Shown piece after piece: positions 1 to 11,444 of a DNA stretch of 64,000 nt. The DNA lies in assembly GCA_025558075.1 (NCBI GenBank), contig JAHLKF010000002.1, positions 1,240,001 through 1,304,000 of the forward strand. The letters run 5' to 3'. The DNA is from Gaertneriomyces semiglobifer. Lineage: Eukaryota; Chytridiomycota; Chytridiomycetes; Spizellomycetales; Spizellomycetaceae. A program made the position numbers and the translations under genes. Position 1 is the stretch's first letter, and each line of letters opens with the position of its first letter. The notes beneath the pieces were generated by a model. That model was given only the letters and a program-made list of their open reading frames with translations. It ran no database searches and was not told the origin of the DNA.

Positions 1-1076
1 GGCGTACGTGAAGACGGCGGTAATGTGTTGTTTGGGTAAAACCCAACTTTAATAATGGGTTTGGCATCTGCATCAGTCGCCACAGCAACGTGCTTCAATG
101 AAGCTTGCCCATCTCCCTGTGATATGCGAATAATGTTGACAGTATCGTTCAAAACAGTGCCGTCGTTATCGCTTTCTCGGCGGATGCGACCTATGAGCTC
201 GTCTGTACCAGGCCCGCATAACACTAACTCGCTCAGCTTAGGCGAGAGCGTCTCTTGCGTAACTGCAGCCGATTCCTGCTCGTCATTTACCCGAAGGCCA
301 AGCCGCCCCAGTATACTCTTCACGAGTTTCACTCGATCGGCTTCTGATGCGGTCAGCACAGGGATAATCGGCGCAAGGTCCGGGTCGGAATGGTTCATGG
401 CCGCGGCAGAATATTCCACATGCGGCCCAGTAAGCACCGCAACCCCATTGCCAATGCGACATTCCACTATTGCGGGCTTCGGCACTTCAGGCGCTTTCCC
501 TGGCCATGGTAGATTCTGATACCAGGCGAGAACATCAAGGTTGGGCTTCATTTGATCTCCTGCGACAACATCAAACCATGGCCCACCGTTAACGTAAACA
601 TCCAGCTCCATGCCTTCTACTCCTTGTAATTGGTTTCCAATCGAAATTTTCAGGGCCTCAGTTCCCTTTTCAGTGCCGTACACGAATCCTTTGCCTACGC
701 TGCCAACGCCTGATCCCGGCCAAAAGCCAAGTTCTCTATCCCCAATAACCTCATAGCTCGTCCGTCCTTTTTCAAATTCCACCCGTCGACATGCAAAATA
801 TGCGCCAGCGCATATCCCTAGATATCTTCCGCCGTTTCTCACATAATTATCTATTAGATGAGTCGTCGCCGGTGATAGATTTTGAACATATGGCAGGTCT
901 CGGCCGCCCGGAATGACCAGCAACGCTGTTGTCTCTTCCCAAGGCTCATTGGATAGAGTATCAGCGGTGACGGGGATGACATCGTATGAAGAGGACAAGT
1001 GGCTTCTGAGGGTGAGAAATGTGTGATGAATGGCCCCGGGGGAGGTCCCTGGTCCGGTATACACCAGGACATTCAT
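1..1076 (-). CDS. BPL1: Biotin--protein ligase, N-terminal part (3' end beyond window)
   Basis: The ATG is at 1076 and the frame stays open, without an intron, to the left edge, giving 358 visible residues. The protein opens with a class-I glutamine-amidotransferase-like fold: a beta strand MNVLVYTGPGTS, a PGGRDLPY loop and a nucleophile-elbow-like GICAGAYFAC segment. Further on come NGGPWF and a GPHVEYS strand. This is the BPL_N domain that precedes the catalytic biotinyl-transferase domain in fungal and animal holocarboxylase synthetases. The ligase domain itself would lie off the window and cannot be checked. The family attaches biotin to carboxylases such as acetyl-CoA and pyruvate carboxylase. 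The family call is good; a stand-alone BPL_N protein remains possible. Confidence 0.85.
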   Translation of the reverse strand, partial: MNVLVYTGPGTSPGAIHHTFLTLRSHLSSSYDVIPVTADTLSNEPWEETTALLVIPGGRDLPYVQNLSPATTHLIDNYVRNGGRYLGICAGAYFACRRVEFEKGRTSYEVIGDRELGFWPGSGVGSVGKGFVYGTEKGTEALKISIGNQLQGVEGMELDVYVNGGPWFDVVAGDQMKPNLDVLAWYQNLPWPGKAPEVPKPAIVECRIGNGVAVLTGPHVEYSAAAMNHSDPDLAPIIPVLTASEADRVKLVKSILGRLGLRVNDEQESAAVTQETLSPKLSELVLCGPGTDELIGRIRRESDNDGTVLNDTVNIIRISQGDGQASLKHVAVATDADAKPIIKVGFYPNNTLPPSSRT

Positions 1077-2119
1077 ATTCTTGTAGCTTCTCGCCGTTGA
1101 CAGGTATCTGCTACAGAGAAGATGCTGGTGCACAACGGGGCGGGCCGGACGGACGAGGGCAGTGACGAGCGCAGATAGGCGCGACAACAGCTCGTGAGTT
1201 CTGGCCAGCGTTATCCACGGACTTTGTTACTGCAGGGCAGACACTTCTGGTTGCTGTCCACTGCTATAGCGAGCGCTCCCTTCCCACAACGTTCTGTAGG
1301 AGGACCAAAGTTCAGGTTCCACCCGTAAATTGCTGAAATTATCAGAAGAACCACAGAACCTTTCACCCTGGGGGTACTCTTGCACTCTTTGAGATGAGAT
1401 GCTGAAAGGGACAAGGCGAACCTGCAAATATCCTCACAAAAAAAAGCGTCTGCCATGTCCAGGTTCCTTATCAACTTTCCGTGTCTGGCATGAGCCGAAA
1501 AGGCCTGACCTTTAAGCACTCTCCACACCTTACCTTCTGGCCATCTCTGAGCCATTGATTAACGGGCCTACAAGTCATGCCACTCCTTTTTATTGCGAGG
1601 ACGCTGCATTTGTGAGAATGGATTCATTACAGAATCCTAAAACGAACGTATGTACTGTTATGGCCACGATGCTCATGCCCGATGAGAGTAATCAGGTAGA
1701 CCACTGGCGAATGTCGAACCGTATATGCTAGCCACTTTGCCCCAATCATCCAGGATGATACCAGTGACTGACCAAAACATCCATGTGCCATGCAGGAAGC
1801 TCCAAAGCCGCCCTTCAAAATAAGACATTCTCCGCTAATATCCGTCGACTGATGCCGTCTCCTTACAGCTCTTCGACAGGCACTTGGCCACGCATCATAG
1901 CATTCTCTCTTAAAACCGCTGCTGAATTATGAGTTCGCTGTCGCCGTTCGGCCTTCAAAAGCTGTTCGCAGCGACGTTGTTAAGTGTAAGAATCGATAAC
2001 GGAGGTTGACGGGAGGAAGCCAAAAGTGTTCGACGGGCGTCGAACTGAATTTGAAGACGGATCGTCGTGCATTTGCGCCATTTGGAAGACGACGGAAGAG
2101 TCAGCATTGTGTGCCGACA
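1077..2119. other. Intergenic region between divergent BPL1 and PRP31
   Basis: About 1 kb separates the two divergent starts. The minus strand holds a 114-codon ORF (1211-1555) with no recognisable domain, no splice partners and cysteine-rich, low-complexity composition. I do not regard it as a gene. The space should carry both promoters; no strong motif stood out. Confidence 0.5.
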
Positions 2120-4058
2120 ATGGATGAAGATCTTTTGCAGGATTTGGAGGAGCTTGGGGACGACAATGTGGAAATCAAAGAGGAGGAAGATGACGATGAT
2201 TTCGACATTGACGAGGATGTGATGGATGAGGATGGCAAGGATGAAAAGGAGCCAATACGGTCGGCCGCTCCCGGCGACGATGTGTTCTCTGTAGCTAAGC
2301 TAACAAGTTCACGAAATTTCAAGGAGATCATGAAGGTTAGTCGATCGAAGCGTGTTTTTCGGATAGTGTATGTAGACCTCTCATCTTTGAGTTGTAGCAA
2401 ATAAAGCAGTTTTCAAGTGCACCGAGATTACCGGCACATAGCTCTGGACCGGTTGAGGACGATCCAGAATATACATGGATTGTGCAGGCCAATGGAATAA
2501 CGGTGGACGTGGACAATGAAATGTTGGTGGTTCACAAGGTATTCAATTCAGTAGTTCGATGCCCACATAGCTGTGCTTATATCGTACGCTTCTTAGTACA
2601 TACGAGACCACTATGCTCCAAGGTTTCCTGAGCTTGAGTCGCTCATTCCGAACCCGATCGACTACGCGCGGACAGTGAAACTGATTGGCAATGAAATGGT
2701 ATGCAGGACTTCAATGACAGCCGTAGCGTGCTACTTGCGGCTCACGACACTCTACAGGACCTTTCGACGCTCGATCTCAAGTCGTTTCTACCCTCCGCGA
2801 CAATCATGGTCCTAACAGTTACGGCCACGACCACGAATGGCCGTCCAATCCCTGAGGATGCTCTACATAGCGTCAATGAAGCATGTGATATGCTATTAGA
2901 GCTTGAGCATGCTAAGCGGACGGTGAGGATGGGAACGGCTGCTGTTATTTTCCACTGTGAATCTCATCTTTTACTTTGGCCAGATATTGGAGTATGTCGA
3001 GTCACGGATGACATTTATTGCACCAAATCTGTCTGCATTAGTTGGAAGTAACATTGCAGCAAAGTTAATGGGCTTAAGCGGTGGTGTTACCGGTCTTAGC
3101 AAGATTCCGGCATGCAATATTATTGTTCTCGGCAAGGTCAACAAATTGAACACTGGGTTATCCTCAGTTACCCAGCAAAAGCACCATGGTATGATATATC
3201 AGGTGGATATGATTGCAAGTGTACCGCAGGAATGGAAGCGAAAAGCTGCCCGGCGTCTGGCTGCCAAGTGAGTTCAAGGGTCACATACAAGCACATTGGT
3301 TTGCATCTAATATGAACACCCTAACCGCTGCAGAGTTGCATTATGTGCGCGAATTGATCAGGGACGACAATCTCCCGATGGAGCAGCAGGACGCGAATAT
3401 CGAGTAAAGGTTCAGAAAGAAATCGACTTATTAATGCAACCGCCGCCTGGGAAAGCAATCAAAGCACTACCTGTACCCGACGAGGGTCCTAAGAAACGAC
3501 GAGGAGGAAAGAGGTAAGTTTGGAGAAGCCTCGGTTTTGGAGGGACCACGTCAACCAAAAACGGCATGCCTCACGTTGTTACGTTTCAAATAGATATCGA
3601 AAGGCAAAGGACCGGTTAATTCAAACAGAATTATCCAAAGCTGCGAACCGTATGCAATTTGGGGTTGCTGAAGAGGAAATAGGATACCATACTGGTAGCA
3701 CAAAGGGCTTGGGTCTTATCGGCGGTCAGACCGGTAGAATTCGAACTGCGCAAGCAGACGCTCGCGTCAAGAGTAGGTGTAGCCACATGCTTATAGCGAT
3801 TATTCTGTTGCTAACAATATCACGTCAGTCGGGGTTGCCAAAAAGCATCAGAAACAGTGGATGAACAGCTCGAGTGCAACATCTGGGTTGTCCTCTTCTG
3901 TTGCATTTACGCCTGTTAAAGGAATCGAACTTGAAAACCCGGAGGCTGCCTCACAGCGCATTAAGGATGTTAATGACCGCTACTTTGGCTCCACAACGTT
4001 CCTAAAGCGCCCAGCTCAGAACGAGGTGGACGTATCGAAGAAACCAAGGATTCAGTGA
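2120..4058 (+). CDS. PRP31: U4/U6 small nuclear ribonucleoprotein Prp31
   Basis: Eight exons read in frame: 2120-2335, 2398-2538, 2597-2698, 2758-2922, 2984-3267, 3334-3513, 3594-3772 and 3829-4058. They give 498 residues, matching the family's usual length of about 500. An acidic N-terminus leads into the Nop domain, with signatures such as ACDMLLELEHAK, YVESRMTFIAPNLS, LSKIPACNI and WKRKAARRLAAK. A KKRRGGKRYRKAKDR basic stretch and the ANRMQFG and SVAFTP motifs of the Prp31 C-terminal domain follow. Prp31 binds the U4 snRNA 5' stem-loop together with 15.5K and bridges U4/U6 to U5 in the tri-snRNP. All seven introns are 56-66 nt with GT-AG ends. The stop codon is only 29 nt from that of the convergent kinesin-5 gene. 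Confidence 0.97.
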
Positions 4059-4087
4059 CCATGTACATAAAATATCTGTATAAATTA

Positions 4088-7000
4088 TTATTCTCCTTCA
4101 ACATTTTCCACACTGCGTAACTGCAGCGGACTGTCTAACATCGTCCAGCCGCCTTTCCGCCCTCGCGTTCGTGGTAGCTTGCTCCACTTTGGCGTGGCTG
4201 GGAGAGATACGTCTTGTTTCGAGTCCACGTATTCGTCATTTTCCTTCTCGCTTTGTGAAAGCAGCTCGTCATACGACCTAATAGTTGTTGGCGGGGTGAT
4301 CAATCGGCCGTTTTCTCTGTATTCTTGAAGGATCTCATCATGATCCCGAGTTACCTGCCAACTCGTGGCAAATCTAGACAATGCGAAGTGAGAATGGGCT
4401 CACAGAATTGTACAATTTCTCGTCTACATACTTAAACGTTCGTTTTCTCGGTGTAGAGCCTGTGGATTCGTCCGCATCGAGTCTATTGCTCTCCGTCTCG
4501 TCCCTTGCGCGCTTTATCGTACTTTGAATATCGCGATGTTTATCATGTGCCCACTCAGCCCTATGCATTGCCTTGAAGAGGATTGGTAAGCTATCGACGC
4601 ATCCGGCTGCACCAAGTTACCCACCATATCTGCCCACTTGGAGGTTTCCTTCAAAATTTCTTTGTTTGAACGTGACATTTGACCTGCAATTTTCTGGAAA
4701 GCATCAGGTGCACGTTCCTTGATAGAATCGGTAAGTTCCTGTTGGATGGTCCGACGTTTGCTTTCCGTTTGGCTCGCTGGAGTCAAGTTAGTCACATTAT
4801 CAGGAACATTTCACGACTCGGATTACCTTCAACTCTCTTATTCTCGACTTGGGTCAAAGTCGCTAGCACTAACTCCTTTGTTGAAGCGCTATCGTCTTTA
4901 ACAGTGCGTTCCATGACACCACACTGTTCAAAGGCAGCATGTGCGGTAGAGTCCAAACTCTAATGTCGAACTGGTAAGCATTAATATCGACCGACCGCCT
5001 GTTACGCACACGCTTACTGAGACTTCGACTTCTACATCCTTCTCGAGGCCATCCAAGTTCTCCATCAGGCTATTTGCGAAACAGCCGCTGAAAGCTGCCA
5101 TATCTTCCGAGGCCGCTTTGGTTTCGCTGAAGCAGCTCGCAAAGGATGCAGCCCCGGCGTCGGTGCGTTCTCGAGTGGCGTTCTCGATGTGGGAGAATCG
5201 TTCCGCCTGAGAATTCGCATAGGCTGCTACGAGTTGTGAAATATCGGACATCAAGCTGCCAGTGGCTTGTGCTGTCTGCTCGCGCTCTGCGCTCAACGCT
5301 TGTTGGAGTTCCTCATTTCTTTCTTTCAAGGCTGCAATCTGCAACACGCATTAGCGATTGAAAGCGAGACCTAGCTGTTTTCTCAATAAGTCACCTCGCG
5401 CTGCATAGATGTCTCCATTTTGTGGTGTAGCTCCTGTTGTTTCAACAGTTGCTCGTCATAATATGATCGGACTTGTCCCAGTATGGATCCCAGGCGAGTC
5501 TGCAAAGACGCTTTCCAATGTAATATCTACATAAGCGATAGGGTCAACCATGCGCACGCGCGCAATCTCAAATACAGAGCATCCACACCTGCTGTTGATG
5601 CTGATGTATCAGATCTTTATGCGAATTAAATAGGTCTACGTGAGTAGCTTGCACTTTTTCTTCATGCGAAAGGACCGCTGTCTTCGCACAGCTGACAACA
5701 TGCTGGATATCATCAAGGTCTTTTGATAACGCGGTTCCAAGCGCGAGGTCATTGCTGTGTAACTCCTCCGCGGTTTTGACTATATTCTGACCAAGATCCT
5801 CTGTTTGCTTCTGCGCGTCAGCGATCGTTTGGTTTTGCTGTCCAGCGAACTTTTTCAACTCCTCTGATAGCGTGTGACATAATTCCTGGAAATCACCGTT
5901 GAAACTCCCGACACGCTCATCAACTTCCGTCAAATGGGCCAAGAGGCTAGTCTGCAAATGCTGAAACTTGGCCATATTCTCTGCTTCTACAGCACTTTTG
6001 CGCTCTAATTTATCATGCAACCCTTCCACGTCAGAAACGCTGGACTTCAACGTCCCAACTAAACCAGCTGCCAGGTTGTCAAGCTTGGTCTCGGTTGCGG
6101 CGAGGGTACTGGCTAACAGCGTCTGTTCAGAAAGGCTTTGTTGTACAGCGCGCATCTCGGCAAAGGTTTCCTCAAGTTCGCGCCGCTTTCCCTCCAGCTC
6201 CACCCTGGTAGCATCCCGCTCCGCCTTCGTTACATCGAGTAAACTCAAATTTTGTTGAAGTTGTTCGGTGAGTGTTTTCATTTCTTCCTCTTTCGCGGAT
6301 AAAGCTTTAGCTAACTCGTCGGTACGCACTTTTCCGCCCTGTGCTTCTGCCAGAAGAGCGGCGTGACTCTCTGGGCTTAGGAAAATTCCGTTCTTAGACT
6401 GTGTTGCCATTAAGTCAGCTTTCAAACGTTGAATGGTCTCCTCGTAGTCACGTAAAAGAGCACGCTTTGTCATTCTCTGATTTATTTCCGGTTTATTGCG
6501 GATGTTTTTGGCGCGATGTGCGTAATCCAGAGTAGACATTGTCTCTTCGATGTTACATTTTGCTGGTGAAACCGCCGCAATGATGCAAGTCTTCGTTCGG
6601 CCACCCAGAGAATCTTGTAATAACCGCGTAAGTTTACTTTCCCGATACGGAACATGTGGGCTTCTATCCACAAGCGCATTAATGACCCTCCCCAAAGTTA
6701 ACAAGCTTTGATTAATCATCCCGGCTTCTTTCGCTCGACCGTGCTTCGCCCCAGAGCGCATGATGTTTTCGGAGCCGGCCAGGTCGACCAAGTTCAACTT
6801 TCCCACCTTAACCAACTCTTCGCCCTCTGGAGTGGTCTCTTTAATATGCACGGTAATGCAGAAGATTGAATGTGACCTGCTAGAGGTCTCGTTCATGTTG
6901 GTGGCGGCAATTTGTCGCTTGTTCGAGCCCCGTTGCAGAACAGAGATGACATCCTGAGCGTTTTTCACGAGAGTCTCTTCTATTCCTTGGATTACCACGG

Positions 7001-7851
7001 ACCCCTTTTTGTTGTAATCCTCGTATATCCGCAATTTGCGCGCATCTTCTTCTGAAGAAAGCAGATCTTTTAGTTCTTCGTTGTAGAGTTCTATAAACTG
7101 AGGAAATACTACTGAGCAAAATGCAGCTTGCGGCGTACCATCATGATCGCCTTACCGATACCCGGACGGAGTACTCCAAATCACCGCCTTCTAATGAGTC
7201 AAATAAGGCGTATAATGTACGCGGAATCACACCGGCATGTTCTCTTTTTCCGGATGCAAGGTCGCCTTCCATAGTATATGTCTTTCCCGCACCCGTCTAC
7301 TCCAACTAATTAGTCCTTCTCTAAGCGGCAACATGCATGATGGAGTAGCCGTTTGTCATACCTGTCCTAGAAATCAGAAAAGCGTTAGGTGTAAGGTCAG
7401 TGAATTAATGATGTAACGTAACCACACCATATGCGAAAATTGTGCAGTTGTAACCCATCAACACCTAAAAATAACAAAATCGCCGTTTAGTGCGGCCCGA
7501 AGGCGGTGTCACATATGAGACTTACCTCTTTGAGCATGGGCGCGACAACATCTGAAAAGACAAGGCTTTGATCTGCATCTTGACCAAAAACCTTATCAAA
7601 CGTATATGTTCTAGTGGTAGCTTCCCCTGCGTTCGTCTTGATGTGGACCTCTTTGCCTCGGGCACCGTTGGTTGTTACCGTTTCAGAGCTGTTCTGACGG
7701 ATTTCAATACCATTCCGCGGCCTGGCGATAAAAAACCCTTCGCATCAGCATCCATACGATATTCTCGTAACTTACTTGCTCAAACCGCATCTTACCTCAC
7801 GCGCACTACCACTGTGATGTTCGCTTCACGGGGATCCCGGACACTCATCAT
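4088..7851 (-). CDS. Kinesin-5 (BimC/Eg5/Cut7 family) mitotic motor
   Basis: Twelve exons join in frame to 1026 residues, typical for kinesin-5. From high to low coordinate they are 7851-7796, 7721-7526, 7464-7428, 7366-7362, 7296-7156, 7097-5589, 5499-5395, 5338-5018, 4959-4827, 4776-4625, 4571-4432 and 4373-4088. The N-terminal motor has the VVVRVRPRN strand, P-loop GQTGAGKT, switch I NETSSRSH, switch [10 protein letters not shown] and the neck [12 protein letters not shown] long coiled-coil stalk follows. The tail carries a BimC box ([11 protein letters not shown], then [13 protein letters not shown]), whose Thr is the expected CDK1 site for spindle targeting. The protein would slide antiparallel microtubules during bipolar spindle assembly. 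The fourth exon is only 5 nt and encodes part of the P-loop. The start is the first of two adjacent ATGs after an in-frame stop. Confidence 0.96.
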
Positions 7852-8094
7852 GGACGAGGATGATATCTTTCGGCGCAGTGACACTGTACGACGGAAAACC
7901 GGTCTCAGTTTACTATATCAAATGGGAATGAACGATCTCAGCGTCCAAAACAGAGCCTCGCGCACTTATTACTGCTTGGCTCGTGCTTTTGAAAAGCGTA
8001 TATCGCACTCCAGGCCACAATGCTGTGAGTAGGACATTTCGTTTGCAGATCTTGGAAGCGCGCGTTGCAGAACTGTTCGCGGTTTCGGACATAC

Positions 8095-8133
8095 TCACGT
8101 GACAGTATCACATGACTGATGTGCATCACGTGA
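8095..8133. promoter_or_regulatory. Cluster of three TCAYGTGA octamers upstream of kinesin-5
   Basis: TCACGTGA (8095-8102), TCACATGA (8108-8115, the complement of TCATGTGA) and TCACGTGA (8126-8133) lie 244-282 bp upstream of the kinesin-5 ATG, in the gap beyond the 3' end of the CABLES-like gene. CACGTG is the core of bHLH E-boxes of the Cbf1/TFE type. The same octamers recur at two other promoters in this window, so a regulatory role is likely but inferred. Confidence 0.5.
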
Positions 8134-8382
8134 ACATGGGTTCGGACGTCGCTGGACATGCCACTGAACTCTCATCCCGCTCAGTGTGAACGGAGATATT
8201 CCGCTACTTACTTCTCGATGAGGCCCCGATAATGAACATGCTTACCCGCGGTGATGGGCAATTTCCGAGTCACCGCCATCATGGCGGTTAATGTGAATTT
8301 CGCATGGCATATCCATCATTAGATCGTAAATACATGGAACGACGTTATGTACAGTAAATATGAACAATATGAGATACACCCT

Positions 8383-10321
8383 TCAAAAGGTGTGGGTGAA
8401 AAAGGCCTTGTTGCCTACATAATCTTCGATTGACGATATCCCTGATGATCAATAGAATGAGAGAGTCAGGGCACTTCCTCGTCCGAGCGTGATCCCAGTT
8501 CAACCTACCTGCGGAAGATAGGATTCGTTCCAGATGTGGCATGACCTCCCATAAAGGAATGTACAATGTAAACTCAAGAGAAGAATATATGGAGAATTCG
8601 CTCGCCATTATCTCTTTAGGAGGCACGTCGAGGACTTTTTCAATAGCCTAACGTTTAAAACAAACAAGTCAGCCCAACCGCAATCAAGTTAAGAACGTTA
8701 GCATGTACTTGCCTCCAATAGTTTAGTATAATCCAGCTCTTTCGGGTCGTTTACCTTAGCAGCGAGAAATAAACACACGCCTACATGGACGAGTCGTCAC
8801 GATCAATCCCACGGAGGACCGAAATCGCATGACTGGCACCCTTACCAGCAAAGAGCCGTCGGTTATCTTTGTCGACCATACCCTAGAGACAAATGAGTTC
8901 ACGTCCAAATCGCCATATAACGCGTTGCGTCGATCACCTTCAAAACAAGCTTCTCGAAATATACGTAAGAGCAGGCGACACTCGACAACTCGAGATCCTG
9001 CATTTCTGCAATCTTCAAAAGGCGGTCTTTAAGTCTCCGTATCTGCGTAAGTGTCAGAGTATCATGCACACTCGGGTGCGTTTCTTTGAAGTGCCCATTC
9101 AGCTCCGCGCGGATGTCGGATGGTTTACTGTACTGAATGATTGAGCCCTACGTCACCAGCAATAAGCTAAAATTCGTCGTTTGTGCGGCCACTTTGACTT
9201 GGCGTACCATATACGAGGGAAGAGTTATGACTGTTCGGTGCTTCCCGGTTTTTAACTCTGGATCATCCAGGAGGAACGGGTGATATGTAGAATTTACCGT
9301 CGACTTCGGCCTGCGATGCGTGCAAAGACTTAGTATCCGCTTTCCATGGCAGAGGCATACATGCTAACATACTCTAAAGTGTGGTCAGGTTCAAGCAATC
9401 GTGCAAACGACTGCTCCGTCTGTTCCATTGTGTACATCGTTAGCGCAGAAAAGAATTGACTGTGATAGGTGTGGCGTACCTTCTTGCGTTTCACGGCGTC
9501 GATAGATGGCAGGGTAAATCCCACTCTGTCACTGTCGGGTCTCATCAGTATTCACTCCATCTCAAACGTCGCGGTGCGCATATACTCACAGGACGTTCGA
9601 TGAGAGATACTTCGCTGAACTAGTGCGCCGTCGCCGTGGCCCAGCCTTCTGCTCCTTATAGGGAATAACAGAGTAGAGCGACATTGGGGTCCCTTTCGCA
9701 GTACTGGTCATTACTCGACGATCCAGCATGGCATTGAAGGGATCAGTGGAGTTTCCTGACCCGGACAGTTGTGAGTATAACCCTTGACGGCGCAAGACCT
9801 TCCCCGAATAGACTTGAAAGCTAGGTCGGTGAAGAGTTCCCTGCGCTGTTTACTAGTTTAAATTCCTAAATGCCGTCTGTGATTGTTGACAAGGTCTTAC
9901 CAGACGTTGGACCTTTGTTCCCAGTGAAAGCTCCATCTAGATACCCAGGGACCGAATTATAGCTTTGGTCACCTACTGCAAGCGGGTCAGTCGTATCCGT
10001 TGGGGCGGATCCGTCGGCATCGAGGTTGATGCTGTTCAAAAAGTCGACAGCAGCCTGTTGCGTGTACGTATAGGGTCTATGTGCCACCGCCAATGAGCCA
10101 GATGCTTCATTCAGTTCGGTATCGGGTTGTAATCCCCGAGCATCCGGCCCATCCTTGATCTCGGTGTTCTCGGCGGCATCATCCGGCACGCTTTGATCTT
10201 CAGATACTCCACTGATCCCCGGAGTTGGCCCTAAGACGATGTTGCCCAGAAAATCCAAGGCGGCAGTCTGGCGTGAGGCATCGTAGGTATTATCATCCTC
10301 ATCAATGGTGGATTCGTCCAT
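8383..10321 (-). CDS. CABLES-like cyclin-fold protein (CDK5/ABL1 enzyme substrate family)
   Basis: Ten exons join without frame breaks to 470 residues: 10321-9901, 9845-9590, 9540-9480, 9419-9361, 9310-9208, 9147-8938, 8882-8846, 8780-8713, 8647-8509 and 8441-8383. Two short N-terminal repeats, AALDFLGNIVLG and AAVDFLNSINLD, resemble the RRxAAxxFLxNIxLDG element of animal CABLES1/2. A strand like RVMTSTAKGTPMSLYSVIPY follows. The C-terminal third is the CABLES cyclin-like domain: HPFLLDDPELKTGKHR, SYVYFEKLVLKGMVDKDNRR, CLFLAAKVNDPKELD and LEFTLYIPLWEVMPHLERIL. In animals CABLES links CDKs to the Wee1 and Abl kinases. Intron 8 (8648-8712) has a GC donor in the context GAG|GCAAGT. The last exon is the least certain; without the final splice the frame would run to 8345. 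Confidence 0.82.
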
Positions 10322-10665
10322 GCAGTTAGCACTTCTTAATTGTCACTGTTGATTTGGATGAAACGGTTAGCGTGCGCGCTGAACTGCGACCTGCATAACC
10401 AAACCCGTACCGAAACATAGCGAGGAAAGTCAATCGATTTAGCAAAGCAAAGGAGGAGTGACACTTTGTATGGTGCCAACTGGAAATGTAAAGGAATGAC
10501 ATTCTGGACTCGTCCATCCAGTAACCGATGCAAGGATTTACTGGAGCACAGCATTGAAATTATGGTCTCTCAACGGGTTATTCGGCCCTTACAAAATATC
10601 TGCCTTCAGTCACATCTGCAGTGACCTGCGGTAGCGGCTCCGCGGATATGTCACAGCTCTATAAA

Positions 10666-11203
10666 TCAATGAGTTCTTGGGCCGGTATCAGATCGTGCGG
10701 TCCACCTGTTCGGTATCAGCCCAACCGATAAACTCGCCCCGGGATTACGAAGCTCAACGGAAGATGAAACGAAGCTCTTTATGATCTCCACGTCAAGGAA
10801 GATGAACTCGTTTTTTCCGAAGGCGGGCCCAGATTCAACGTAGTCGCAAAGTTGAGCCCAGAGACCGTGAACTTGAGGGTACACATCAGAAGTATACCAG
10901 TCACCGCTTCAAACAATGCACCAAGCCTATGGAGCTGTCGGAGCTCATCAAATATTTCCACAGGGCTTGAAGTATGGTGAGAAAATGTCGAAAGGCTTAC
11001 TTTGCGAAACGCAAGGGTACCCTTTCGCCATTTGAATGAAGACTTGCGGGTCGGTTTGTCTGCTTCTGTTCAAGTTGAAAATGTATCTGAGTTCCAGCCG
11101 TCTTGATGGACGCATTCTCGGATAACCATCACGCGGCAGTGGCATCGGCGATTGGAACCTCACCGAGGCGTCATCAGGGAACTGACATGGCTCCTGCATC
11201 ATA
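10666..11203 (-). CDS. Possible gene, unidentified; exon structure unresolved
   Basis: Minus-strand reading frames between the CABLES-like start and bL33m look partly protein-like: one segment with IFNLNRSRQTDPQVFIQMAK and one with GLWAQLCDYVESGPAFGK, ending at a stop at 10666. A pair of ATGs lies near 11203. GT and AG sites exist between the segments, but I could not find one set of junctions that gives an unbroken frame. I recognise no domain. It could be a real multi-exon gene, a decayed one, or chance open frame. Confidence 0.25.
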
Positions 11204-11444
11204 CTGCAAACCGTTGTGTCAAGAGTTGCGCAAACCGTTTCGTCTTTAGTAAGATTCAACACAATCGATATCGGGCGTCACTTCCTCACGTATGGGCCTA
11301 ACCGTTGGTTCTTGACCAAAAAGCGGACTGGACATGCGCTAGCAAACAGCTCCAGGTGCCTGTCACCTTCAAAGTTATCCACAATAATACGTTTATTTGA
11401 AATGCCAAGAATATGTACAGGGCAGTTTACGGGAGCTTCAGAGT

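Noticed and set aside
2699..2706. An apparent 8-nt intron or frameshift (GTATGCAG) in PRP31
   Set aside because: A normal 59-nt intron from 2699 to 2757 (acceptor tctacag) restores the frame and the conserved GNEM|DLSTLDLKSFLP junction.
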